This document shows, piece by piece, positions 1 to 6,328 of a stretch of DNA of 6,914 nt. This DNA is from Propionibacteriaceae bacterium. Its GTDB lineage: Bacteria > Actinomycetota > Actinomycetes > Propionibacteriales > Propionibacteriaceae. The stretch is from positions 2,885 to 9,798 of the forward strand of contig JAUMYR010000105.1 of assembly GCA_030528545.1 (NCBI GenBank). The letters run 5' to 3'. The position numbers and the translations under genes are program-made. Numbering within the stretch: position 1 is the stretch's first letter; every line of letters starts with the position of its first letter. Under the pieces are notes generated by a model, which saw nothing but the letters and a program-made list of their open reading frames with translations, was not told the origin of the DNA and made no database searches.

Positions 1-301
1 GCTGCGCCGACTCGCCCGTGATATCGCGCAACCGGTTCAGTACCGGCCCGGCGGCTGCGAGCAGCCGGTCCTCACCCGCGGCGGCCGCCAACTCGCTCAA
101 ACGGGGGCCAAGGACGAAGCGTCCTTGGAGGTCCCGGGCGACGAGCCGGTGGTGCTCCAGGGCGACGGCAAGGCGGTGCGCTGTCGGTCGCGCCAGTCCG
201 GTCGCCTGCACCAGTCCGGCCAGTGTGATCGGACCGCCCTCCAGGGCGCTCAACACCAGGGCAGCTTTGTCCAGTACGCCGACACCGCTCGTCTCGTCCA
301 T
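1..301 (-). CDS. IclR-family transcriptional regulator, LeuR/NdgR-like (partial, C-terminus outside window)
   Basis: Only the first 100 codons are present; the gene runs off the left edge. The reading frame opens at ATG 301 and begins MDETSGVGVLDKAALVLSAL. A winged helix-turn-helix follows, with TLAGLVQATGLARPTAHRL at about residues 26-44 and a wing ending in GRFVLGPRL. This is the standard N-terminal IclR domain; the effector-binding domain lies outside the window. Divergent placement next to leuCD is the known arrangement of actinobacterial LeuR/NdgR regulators, which control leucine and other amino-acid genes, so that identity is an inference from context. No Shine-Dalgarno sequence precedes the ATG, and a plausible -10 lies only about 9 bp upstream, so the mRNA may be leaderless. 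The family assignment is firm; the exact regulon is not. Confidence 0.9.
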   Translation of the reverse strand, partial: MDETSGVGVLDKAALVLSALEGGPITLAGLVQATGLARPTAHRLAVALEHHRLVARDLQGRFVLGPRLSELAAAAGEDRLLAAAGPVLNRLRDITGESAQ

Positions 302-303
302 AA

Positions 304-323
304 TGCGAAACTATCATCTCGCA
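304..323. promoter_or_regulatory. Dyad TGCGA-N10-TCGCA, candidate operator between regulator and leuC
   Basis: A perfect 5-bp inverted repeat, TGCGA (304-308) and TCGCA (319-323), has centres 15 bp apart. It overlaps the putative -10 of the regulator and lies where the leuC -35 is expected. Its position between a divergent IclR-family gene and its likely target makes it the best operator candidate, able to serve autoregulation and leuCD control together. The arms are short, so chance cannot be excluded. Confidence 0.4.
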
Positions 324-337
324 ATTCGGGACAGCAA
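310..337 (-). promoter_or_regulatory. Putative promoter of the IclR-family regulator
   Basis: Read on the minus strand, TTGCTG (332-337) and GATAGT (310-315) are separated by 16 bp and resemble -35 and -10 elements (4 of 6 matches each). Transcription would start at about 301-304, on or next to the ATG at 301. That agrees with the missing ribosome binding site and suggests a leaderless message. It is inferred from sequence only. Confidence 0.4.
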
Positions 338-346
338 GAGTATGAT
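318..346 (+). promoter_or_regulatory. Putative leuCD promoter
   Basis: TATGAT at 341-346 matches the -10 consensus at five of six positions. With a 17-bp spacer the -35 would be the weak CTCGCA at 318-323, which overlaps the right arm of the TGCGA/TCGCA dyad. A start near 353 gives a leader of about 28 nt that contains the leuC ribosome binding site. A weak -35 overlapped by a regulator site would fit an activated promoter, but that is inference. Confidence 0.45.
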
Positions 347-380
347 GTGCCCGACTTGAGCCCGACGGAGAGAGGCAACG

Positions 381-1778
381 ATGGCGAGAACGCTGAGTGA
401 GAAGGTATGGGACGCGCACGTGGTGCGTTCCGCGGCCGGGGAGCCGGACCTGCTCTACATCGACCTTCACCTAGTCCACGAGGTCACTAGCCCTCAGGCT
501 TTCGAAGGGCTCCGGCTCGCTGGCCGCCGTGTGCGTCGTCCCGAACTCACCCTCGCCACCGAGGATCACAACACTCCGACGCTCAACATCCTGGCACCTA
601 TAGCCGATCCTGTCAGCCGTACCCAGGTCGAGACCCTGCGCCGGAACGCCGCCGACTTCGGAATCCGGCTGCATTCTTTGGGAGACCGGGAGCAGGGCGT
701 CGTGCACATCATCGGGCCCCAGCTCGGTGTCACCCAGCCGGGCATGACCATCGTGTGTGGAGACTCGCACACCTCGACCCATGGCGCCTTCGGTGCCCTG
801 GCCTTTGGCATCGGAACCAGCGAGGTCGAGCACGTCCTCGCGACCCAGACGCTGCCCCAGGCCAAACCGAAGACCATGGCCGTCAACATCAACGGCGAGT
901 TGCCCGAGGGGGTCACGGCCAAGGACATCGTGCTGGCCCTGATCGCCAAGGTCGGCACCGGTGGGGGACAGGGATATGTGGTGGAGTATCGCGGATCGAC
1001 CATCGAGGAGCTCTCGATGGAGGGCCGCATGACCATCTGCAACATGAGCATCGAGTGGGGTGCCAAGGCAGGCATGATTGCCCCAGATGAGACCACCTTC
1101 GCCTATCTCAAGGGGCGTCCCCACGCTCCGGAGGGGGCCGACTGGGACGCCGCCGTCGCCTACTGGAAGACGCTGCGCACCGACGAGGACGCCGTCTTCG
1201 ATGCTGAGGTCGACCTGGACGCGACCCAGCTCACCCCATTCGTCACCTGGGGCACCAACCCCGGTCACGGGGTGCCTCTCGGTGGGGTGGTCCCGTCCCC
1301 GGAGGACTTCACGGACGCCGTGGAACAGGCCACGGCCGCCCGCGCGCTTGAATACATGGGCCTTGAGTCTGGAACCCCCATGCGCGACATCAGGGTGGAC
1401 ACGGTCTTCCTCGGTTCGTGCACCAACGGGAGGCTGGAAGACTTGCGTCTGGCCGCCTCCGTCCTCAAGGGCCGCAAGATCGCCAGCTCGGTGCGGATGC
1501 TCGTGGTGCCCGGTTCGGCCCGGGTGCGGCTGGAAGCCGAGGCCGAGGGGCTCGACCGGATCTTCCTGGACGCCGGTGCGGAGTGGCGCGCCGCGGGCTG
1601 CTCAATGTGCCTCGGCATGAACCCCGACCAGCTGGCCCCGGGTGAGCGCTCGGCGTCCACCTCGAACCGTAACTTCGAGGGCCGCCAGGGCAAGGGCGGG
1701 CGTACGCATCTGGTGAGCCCCGCGGTAGCCGCGGCCACGGCAATCACCGGTCACCTGGCCGCCCCGGCCGATCTCTGA
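381..1778 (+). CDS. leuC: 3-isopropylmalate dehydratase large subunit
   Basis: LeuC is the catalytic large subunit of isopropylmalate isomerase. With LeuD it converts 2-isopropylmalate to 3-isopropylmalate, the second committed step of leucine synthesis, in the cytoplasm. The 465-residue product has the usual family length and starts [15 protein letters not shown], as LeuC proteins do. The aconitase-fold signature [13 protein letters not shown] is at residues 126-138. The three [4Fe-4S] ligands are C347 (GSCTNGR), C407 and C410 ([11 protein letters not shown]). The C-terminal [12 protein letters not shown] and GGRTHLVSP blocks are intact. A purine-rich ribosome binding site, GGAGAGAGG (367-375), lies 5 nt before the ATG and supports this start. 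leuD follows 10 bp after the stop, so the two are co-transcribed. Regulation probably comes from the divergent IclR-family protein. No oddities are seen. Confidence 0.98.
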   Translation: MARTLSEKVWDAHVVRSAAGEPDLLYIDLHLVHEVTSPQAFEGLRLAGRRVRRPELTLATEDHNTPTLNILAPIADPVSRTQVETLRRNAADFGIRLHSLGDREQGVVHIIGPQLGVTQPGMTIVCGDSHTSTHGAFGALAFGIGTSEVEHVLATQTLPQAKPKTMAVNINGELPEGVTAKDIVLALIAKVGTGGGQGYVVEYRGSTIEELSMEGRMTICNMSIEWGAKAGMIAPDETTFAYLKGRPHAPEGADWDAAVAYWKTLRTDEDAVFDAEVDLDATQLTPFVTWGTNPGHGVPLGGVVPSPEDFTDAVEQATAARALEYMGLESGTPMRDIRVDTVFLGSCTNGRLEDLRLAASVLKGRKIASSVRMLVVPGSARVRLEAEAEGLDRIFLDAGAEWRAAGCSMCLGMNPDQLAPGERSASTSNRNFEGRQGKGGRTHLVSPAVAAATAITGHLAAPADL

Positions 1779-1788
1779 GAGGTTAGAC

Positions 1789-2394
1789 ATGGACAAGTTC
1801 ACCACCCACACCGGCATCGCGGTGCCGCTGCGCCGCAGCAACATCGACACCGATCAGATCATCCCTGCCGTCTATCTCAAGCGCATCACCCGCACCGGCT
1901 TCGAAGATGGGCTGTTCGCCGCCTGGCGCAACGACCCCGAGTTCGTCCTCAACAAGGAGCCCTATGACCGGGGCACGATCTTGATCCCGGGCCCCGATTT
2001 CGGCACCGGCTCCTCCCGGGAACACGCCGTCTGGGCGCTACAGAACTACGGATTCCGGGTGGTTATCGGCTCCCGCTTCGGTGACATCTTCCGCTCCAAC
2101 TCGGGCAAGGCGGGCCTGCTCATCGCCGTCGTCGCCCCCGAGGTGGTGGAGGCCCTGTGGGCTTATGTCGAAGCCGACCCCTCGGCCGGAATCACCGTCG
2201 ACCTGGAATCCAAGATCATCACGGCAGGCGATCAGCACTACGAATTCGCCATCGACGACTTCACCAGATACCGGCTTCTCGAAGGCCTCGACGACATCTC
2301 CATGACGCTGGCCCACGAGGAGGACATCGCCTCCTACGAGGCCACCCGAGCGTCCTACAAACCCAAGACCCTCCCCGCACGGACCGTGGGCTGA
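1789..2394 (+). CDS. leuD: 3-isopropylmalate dehydratase small subunit
   Basis: LeuD is the swivel-domain small subunit that completes the isopropylmalate isomerase active site with LeuC. The 201-residue length is typical. The conserved [12 protein letters not shown] block is at residues 15-26, and [17 protein letters not shown] at residues 68-84 is the substrate-recognition and aconitase swivel signature. The C-terminus carries the usual helical stretch ending in a short variable tail. The start ATG follows GAGAGG, six bases upstream, and lies 10 bp past the leuC stop, so the pair forms a tight operon. Codon use is strongly G/C-ending, like leuC and unlike efeU further on. The hairpins at about 2423-2467 probably end the transcript. 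Confidence 0.98.
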   Translation: MDKFTTHTGIAVPLRRSNIDTDQIIPAVYLKRITRTGFEDGLFAAWRNDPEFVLNKEPYDRGTILIPGPDFGTGSSREHAVWALQNYGFRVVIGSRFGDIFRSNSGKAGLLIAVVAPEVVEALWAYVEADPSAGITVDLESKIITAGDQHYEFAIDDFTRYRLLEGLDDISMTLAHEEDIASYEATRASYKPKTLPARTVG

Positions 2395-2422
2395 CGGGCG
2401 TCTTCGGTAGCAGGCGGGGGTA

Positions 2423-2477
2423 GGGCGCTGCGAGTGCCCGCGACCCGACATGCCGTTGGCATCGTCGCTCCCAGTTT
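2423..2477 (+). terminator. Putative leuCD terminator (two hairpins)
   Basis: Two adjacent inverted repeats lie 28 bp after the leuD stop. The first pairs GGGCGC (2423-2428) with GTGCCC (2434-2439), with one G-U pair and a 5-nt loop. The second pairs CGACATGCC (2446-2454) with GGCAT plus GTCG (2458-2467), with one bulged C and a GTT loop. It is followed by a short CTCCCAGTTT. The U-run is poor, as is common in high-GC actinobacteria. The position between leuD and the efeU promoter fits a terminator. Confidence 0.45.
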
Positions 2478-2489
2478 AGGCTAGGCTTG
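2471..2489 (+). promoter_or_regulatory. DtxR/IdeR-like iron box upstream of efeU
   Basis: Aligned to the published 19-bp DtxR/IdeR consensus TTAGGTTAGGCTAACCTAA, this stretch matches 12 of 19 positions, including an unbroken core TTAGGCTA (2476-2483). A register shifted 5 bp to the right also scores 12 of 19. It lies 45 bp before the efeU ATG, just upstream of a plausible -10, where a repressor would block transcription. Iron repression of an iron-uptake operon is biologically expected. The right half-site is weak, so binding would need testing. The 12-mer TTAGGCTAGGCT recurs with one change after efeB. Confidence 0.5.
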
Positions 2490-2504
2490 GTTGCCGGATA
2501 TACG
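2476..2504 (+). promoter_or_regulatory. Putative efeUOB promoter
   Basis: TATACG (2499-2504) could serve as -10, with TTAGGC (2476-2481) as a weak -35 at 17-bp spacing, which would place the iron-box core over the -35. An alternative is TTGCCG (2491-2496) with TATCTA (2516-2521), 19 bp apart, but that would start transcription almost at the ribosome binding site. The first pair leaves a more sensible leader of about 25 nt. Neither element is strong. Confidence 0.35.
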
Positions 2505-2534
2505 AAAGCTTGGTCTATCTAAATTGGGAGAAGG

Positions 2535-3509
2535 ATGTTCCTGGCTTCTTTCCTTATCGGTCTGCGTGAAGGCCTGGAGGCCGCGCTTATCATCGGCATC
2601 TTGATTGCTTTTGTCCGCAGGCAGTCTCGCCCGGATGTGGTGCGCAAGATATGGTTTGGCGTTGGGATTGCGGTAACCGGCTCCCTCGCGCTCGGTGCAT
2701 TATTTACCTTCGGTCGCTACGGTCTTAGTTTTGAAGGCCAGGAGCTCATCGGCGGGTCGATGTCTATCCTCGCGGTGGCGATGGTCACCTGGATGGTCTT
2801 CTGGATGATGAACCTCGGCCGGAGGATGAAGGAGGAGCTGGAAACCAGCGCCGCCCAGGCGCTCGCGTTGGGGGCTGGCTGGGGAATGTTCTGGCTTGCT
2901 TTTGTGTCGGTTGGGCGAGAGGGGATCGAGACCACTCTCATGCTGTGGGGCTGGGCGTTACAACCGGTGGCACTTCTCGGAGCGGTCATGGGTATCGCCG
3001 TATCGATCGCGCTCGGCTATCTGGTCTACCGGGGAATGGTGCGTATCCGGTTTTCGGTTTTCTTCGCATGGACCGGTGGCTTCCTGATTATCGTTGCAGC
3101 CGGAATCCTGGCTTATGGCATTCATGATCTGCAGGAGGCGCGATTCCTTCCGGGGCCTTTCTCTGGGGCGCCCATAACACCGCTAGACTTCCGTACCGGT
3201 GAGGTTCTGGTGGGATTCTTCACCGACCGCCCATTCTGGGGTGCCGCTTATCCCTTTGGCTGGGCTTTTGATCTGCAAGACATCATTGAACCCAGTGGTG
3301 CATTGGCCGCTTTTCTCAAGGGAACAATAGGATTTGCGCCTTTGATGTCGTGGCTGGAAGTCACCGCCTGGGGTTTCTATCTCGCTATTGTTTTTCCAAT
3401 CTTTCTTCGCCGTGTCCGTCTTTCCGGATGCCCCGGCGGTGATTCCGCCGCCGCAAAACCTTTGGCCTCACCTGCTGAGCCAATCAGTCTCCAGAAGGAG
3501 TTTTCATGA
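2535..3509 (+). CDS. efeU: EfeU/Ftr1-family high-affinity iron permease
   Basis: EfeU is the membrane channel of the EfeUOB elemental iron uptake system and belongs to the OFeT/Ftr1 family. It moves ferric iron across the cytoplasmic membrane after oxidation outside the cell. The 324-residue product has the two family-defining REGxE motifs, REGLE at residues 11-15 in the first membrane helix and REGIE at residues 128-132. Their glutamates are known iron ligands. About seven hydrophobic segments are visible (roughly 2-26, 37-60, 69-93, 107-127, 137-165, 172-195 and 271-290). A longer extracytoplasmic loop at about 200-265 makes it longer than the E. coli protein. The start is supported by the typical N-terminus MFLASFLIGLREGLEAAL and by GGGAGAAGG abutting the ATG. 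The stop overlaps the efeO ATG by 4 bp. Codon use is visibly less G/C-ending than in leuCD, which may indicate separate ancestry or membrane-protein bias. Confidence 0.96.
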   Translation: MFLASFLIGLREGLEAALIIGILIAFVRRQSRPDVVRKIWFGVGIAVTGSLALGALFTFGRYGLSFEGQELIGGSMSILAVAMVTWMVFWMMNLGRRMKEELETSAAQALALGAGWGMFWLAFVSVGREGIETTLMLWGWALQPVALLGAVMGIAVSIALGYLVYRGMVRIRFSVFFAWTGGFLIIVAAGILAYGIHDLQEARFLPGPFSGAPITPLDFRTGEVLVGFFTDRPFWGAAYPFGWAFDLQDIIEPSGALAAFLKGTIGFAPLMSWLEVTAWGFYLAIVFPIFLRRVRLSGCPGGDSAAAKPLASPAEPISLQKEFS

Positions 3510-4768
3510 GATCCATAGCACTGCGTCATCTGGCAGTCGTTTCCGTTGCGGCTCTCGCGCTCGCGGGATGCACCGAGAACAAGCCGACGACTCAGGCGGC
3601 TGATGGGACCCTGACGGTCTCGTCCAGCAATGATGCCTGCAAGCTGTCGGCTTCCGAGGCGAAGAGCGGGACGGTCACCTTCTCGATCAAGAACGACGGA
3701 AACAAGACCACCGAGTTTTACCTGCTTGGCTCCGATGGGCTGCGGATCGTCGCCGAGCGCGAGAACATCGCCCCTGGGGCCACGGCCTCGCTGAGCGTTA
3801 GCTTGCAGCCGGGTGACTACTTCACCGCCTGTAAGCCGGGGATGCGCGGCGCTAATGTCGGTAAGGCGGCCTTCAAGGTCACCGGTGAGGCCGTAACGCT
3901 GTCCGGTGAGGACCAGAAGCTGTTCGAGGCGGCGGTCGCCGACTACGTCAACTTCGCGAAGAACGAGGTTGCTGAGCTGCAGCCAAAGGTGAAGGAGTTC
4001 GCTGAGGCTTACATCGCGGGTCAAGATGAAAAGGCTCGGGAGATGTTCGCTACCACCCGCGTCCACTATGAGAGGATCGAACCTATCGCCGAAGCGCTCG
4101 GTGTTCTCGATCCCAGGATTGACTATCGTGAGATCAATTACCTGGCCGAGGCAGACGAGCTGAAGGCCAATGATCCGACCTTCACGGAGTGGCTGGGCTT
4201 CCATCGCATGGAGAAGGACCTCTGGCCGCCAGCTGAGGGTAAGTTGCAGCCGAACGGCGACTCCGCGTTGAAGGACTGGAAGCCGTCAACTCCGGAGGAT
4301 CGCAAGCGGATTGGGGACACTCTCGTTCAGGACGTTGCGAAACTCTACGACACGTTGCACAGCCCCACCTATATCAAGGACGAGGGCTTGACTATTGCCA
4401 CCGTCTCCAATGGGGCGGCAGCCTTGCTGGAGGAGATCGCCGTCACCAAGGTGACCGGTGAGGAGAACTGGTGGAGCCACTACGACTTGTGGGATTTCCA
4501 GGCTAACCTTCAGGGCTCCCGGATCGCCTTCGATCTGGTTGCGCCGATCGCTGAGCGTAAGGGAGATGAGGCGAAGGCCCTGGTCAAGAAGATCAACGTC
4601 GAGTTCGACAAGCTGCAGGCCCTGCTCGATAAGTATGGCAGCCTGGAGAAAGGCTATGTTCTTTACGATAAGGTGACGGCTGAGCAGCAAAAGGAACTGA
4701 CTGCTCAGATCGATGCGACTCGTGAGCCGCTGTCGAAGCTGACCGGGGCGGTGCTGGGCGTCAAATGA
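3506..4768 (+). CDS. efeO: EfeO iron-binding lipoprotein (cupredoxin plus M75/imelysin domain)
   Basis: EfeO is the extracytoplasmic component that captures iron for EfeU. The 420-residue protein begins with a lipoprotein signal, with lipobox LALAGC and lipidated C22, so it should be tethered to the outer face of the cytoplasmic membrane. Residues about 35-126 form a cupredoxin-like domain with likely metal ligands C45 (NDACKL), E70 (TTEFYL) and C109 (FTACKPGM). Residues about 135-418 are the peptidase M75/imelysin domain, with the HxxE motif in GFHRMEKDLW (H233, E236) and conserved HYERIEPIAE (187-196). Both domains are present, so this is the full-length form, not the shorter EfeM type that lacks the cupredoxin. 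AGAAGGAG, 7 nt before the ATG, lies inside the end of efeU. The gene overlaps efeU and efeB by 4 bp each, which suggests translational coupling and balanced output. Confidence 0.96.
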   Translation: MRSIALRHLAVVSVAALALAGCTENKPTTQAADGTLTVSSSNDACKLSASEAKSGTVTFSIKNDGNKTTEFYLLGSDGLRIVAERENIAPGATASLSVSLQPGDYFTACKPGMRGANVGKAAFKVTGEAVTLSGEDQKLFEAAVADYVNFAKNEVAELQPKVKEFAEAYIAGQDEKAREMFATTRVHYERIEPIAEALGVLDPRIDYREINYLAEADELKANDPTFTEWLGFHRMEKDLWPPAEGKLQPNGDSALKDWKPSTPEDRKRIGDTLVQDVAKLYDTLHSPTYIKDEGLTIATVSNGAAALLEEIAVTKVTGEENWWSHYDLWDFQANLQGSRIAFDLVAPIAERKGDEAKALVKKINVEFDKLQALLDKYGSLEKGYVLYDKVTAEQQKELTAQIDATREPLSKLTGAVLGVK

Positions 4769-6078
4769 GTAAGCAGGCTGACTCTCAGGTCGCCACCGAT
4801 GCGGCCGAATCTACCCGGGTGTCCGGGCTGTCCCGCCGTGGAATGCTGGCCTGGTCGGGAGCCACGGCTGGCGCCCTGGGGGTCGGCCTGGCCGGCGGTT
4901 TTGCCATCGGGCGTTCGGGTTCCAGCGTTGGGGCCGGTGACACTGAGTCCCTCGAGTACCCGTTCCATGGCAAGTATCAGGCGGGTATTATCACCCCAGC
5001 TCAGGAGCAGATGCATTTTGCGGCCTTTGACGTCCGCGAGGGCCAGACGCGGGCCGATCTCGTGGAGTTGCTGCAGGACTGGACCTATGCCGCCCACCGG
5101 ATGACGCTCGGTCTGCCAGTCGCCGCGGCTGGGGCATTCGACGGCAGTCCGCTGGATCCGCCCGCGGATACCGGCGAGGCTGCTGACCATGGTCCCTCGG
5201 GGCTGACGATCACTTTTGGATTCGGGCGGAGCCTGTTCCGTGATGCTGGCGGGAGGGACAGGTTTGGGATCGCTGACCAGATGCCGCCGGATTTCACTGG
5301 CTTGCCGGTCATGGTCAACGATTTCATCAAGCCAGCGATCTCGGAGGGGGATCTCTGTATCCAGGCCTGCGCCAATGATCCGCAGGTGGCGGTGCATGCG
5401 ATTCGTAACCTCACCCGGATCGCGTTCGGCCGGGCCCAGCTGAGGTGGTCACAGCTCGGCTTTGGGCGCGCCTCATCCACGTCCAAAGAGCAGCTGACGC
5501 CGAGAAACCTGTTTGGCCAGAAGGACGGCACCAATAACATCAAGGCCGAAGAGCCCGAGAAGCTGGCGGCACATGTCTGGATTGACTCCGGTCCGGCATG
5601 GTGTCATGGCGGTTCCTATCTCGTGGCCCGCAAGATCGCGATGACTATCGAGGTTTGGGACGGTCTGCGCCTCGAGGAGCAAGACCGGGTGCTCGGCAGG
5701 GCAAAGGGGAGCGGTGCGCCGCTGTCTGGCGGGGACGAGTTCACCCAGCCAGACTTCAACGCTAAGGACAAAGACGGCAATCTGCTGATTGATGTTCGCT
5801 CTCATGTGGCGAGGACTCATCCCGACAACAACGACGGCATTCACATGCTTCGCCGGGCCTATAACTATGTGGATGGCAACGACGAAACAGGCCGACTGGC
5901 AGCGGGCCTGTTCTTCATCGCCTTCGTCAAGGCGCCGGAGCGGTTCGCCCGAGTGCACAAGAACATGGCACGAGACGACATGTTCGTGGAGTACCTGAAG
6001 ACTCAGGCTTCCGGGGTGTACCTGGTTCCACCCGGCATTGAGGAAGGGCAGTTCATCGGGCACACGCTGTTCCGGTGA
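4765..6078 (+). CDS. efeB: EfeB deferrochelatase/DyP-type heme peroxidase, Tat-exported
   Basis: EfeB is the dye-decolourising-type heme peroxidase of the EfeUOB system. It is thought to oxidise ferrous iron for delivery through EfeO, and a disputed role in taking iron from heme has been proposed. The 437-residue protein has a twin-arginine signal (SRRGML at residues 23-28, followed by an Ala/Gly/Leu-rich segment to about 49), so it is folded with heme and exported by Tat. The DyP signature GxxDG is GQKDG (251-255) with catalytic D254. H347 in DVRSHVAR is the likely proximal heme ligand, and R363/R364 in MLRRAYNY include the distal arginine. It is the last gene of the operon and its start overlaps the efeO stop by 4 bp. 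No internal ribosome site as strong as that of efeO is seen, so coupling probably drives its translation. All key residues are intact. Confidence 0.96.
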   Translation: MSKQADSQVATDAAESTRVSGLSRRGMLAWSGATAGALGVGLAGGFAIGRSGSSVGAGDTESLEYPFHGKYQAGIITPAQEQMHFAAFDVREGQTRADLVELLQDWTYAAHRMTLGLPVAAAGAFDGSPLDPPADTGEAADHGPSGLTITFGFGRSLFRDAGGRDRFGIADQMPPDFTGLPVMVNDFIKPAISEGDLCIQACANDPQVAVHAIRNLTRIAFGRAQLRWSQLGFGRASSTSKEQLTPRNLFGQKDGTNNIKAEEPEKLAAHVWIDSGPAWCHGGSYLVARKIAMTIEVWDGLRLEEQDRVLGRAKGSGAPLSGGDEFTQPDFNAKDKDGNLLIDVRSHVARTHPDNNDGIHMLRRAYNYVDGNDETGRLAAGLFFIAFVKAPERFARVHKNMARDDMFVEYLKTQASGVYLVPPGIEEGQFIGHTLFR

Positions 6079-6084
6079 GGCTCA

Positions 6085-6099
6085 AGCTTTAGGAAAGCT
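6085..6099. repeat. Small inverted repeat AGCTTT-agg-AAAGCT after efeB
   Basis: A perfect 6-bp stem with a 3-nt loop begins 7 bp after the efeB stop. No T-run follows, so it is a weak terminator candidate. Its AGCTT core recurs in the next dyad, which suggests a shared origin or binding function. Confidence 0.4.
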
Positions 6100-6112
6100 A
6101 GCTGTTGCGTAA

Positions 6113-6131
6113 ATAGCTTAGGCTATGCTAA
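6113..6131. promoter_or_regulatory. Orphan DtxR/IdeR-like iron box downstream of efeB
   Basis: This 19-bp stretch matches the DtxR/IdeR consensus TTAGGTTAGGCTAACCTAA at 15 of 19 positions, with the complete core TTAGGCTA and a good right half-site CTAA. It sits in a dyad with arms AGCTTAG (6115-6121) and CTAAGCT (6128-6134). Twelve bases (6118-6129) match the efeU upstream element at 11 positions. It matches the consensus better than the efeU box, yet no recognisable gene lies downstream on either strand within the convergent gap. TATGCT (6124-6129) inside it could act as a -10. Confidence 0.5.
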
Positions 6132-6139
6132 GCTTCAGT

Positions 6140-6168
6140 CGTGCGTAGGGCTGATAGCACTACGCATG
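6140..6168. terminator. Strong 29-nt hairpin, candidate efeUOB terminator or operator
   Basis: Nine pairs form between CGTGCGTAG (6140-6148) and CTACGCATG (6160-6168), one of them G-U. Beyond a single g/a mismatch, GCT (6150-6152) pairs with AGC (6156-6158) around a GAT loop. This is the strongest dyad in the window. It is the natural terminator candidate for efeUOB, about 60 bp after the efeB stop, but it lacks a T-run. Its symmetry next to an iron box also fits an operator or the 5' stem of a small RNA. Confidence 0.5.
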
Positions 6169-6312
6169 GGCTTCTCCATCGGGGCGCCTAGTGGCTTCGC
6201 GCAGGCTCGGTGTGACCGGGTCGACCTGCTGGGGGAGCCATGCCGATCGGACGATGTTCCGTCCTGGTGAGGGGGCGCACTTCGTGGCTCCCAGGCGGGC
6301 TCCAGGCGTACC

Positions 6313-6328
6313 TCGTCCGGCCGGACGA
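6313..6328. repeat. Perfect 16-bp palindrome TCGTCCGGCCGGACGA
   Basis: The two 8-bp halves are exact reverse complements with no spacer. The GGACG/CGTCC element is also found as short hairpins at 6249-6264 and 6576-6590. Its function is unknown. A dimeric regulator site is possible, and the DNA is too short and isolated for a mobile-element end. Confidence 0.55.

Noticed and set aside
72..470. Minus-strand frame of 132 codons overlapping the regulator and leuC start
   Set aside because: It is out of frame with the clear IclR-family reading frame (1-301), overlaps the leuC start and promoters, and its translation is Arg/Pro-rich without motifs.
471..1268. Long minus-strand open frame (265 codons) opposite leuC, with further long antisense frames at 566-1096 and 1265-1747
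   Set aside because: They lie wholly opposite a certain leuC gene, show no domain motifs, and long antisense frames are expected from G/C-biased third positions.
3377..4204. Minus-strand frame of 275 codons opposite the efeU end and efeO
   Set aside because: It is a shadow of efeO; efeO has a lipobox, cupredoxin and M75 motifs, whereas the antisense translation has none.
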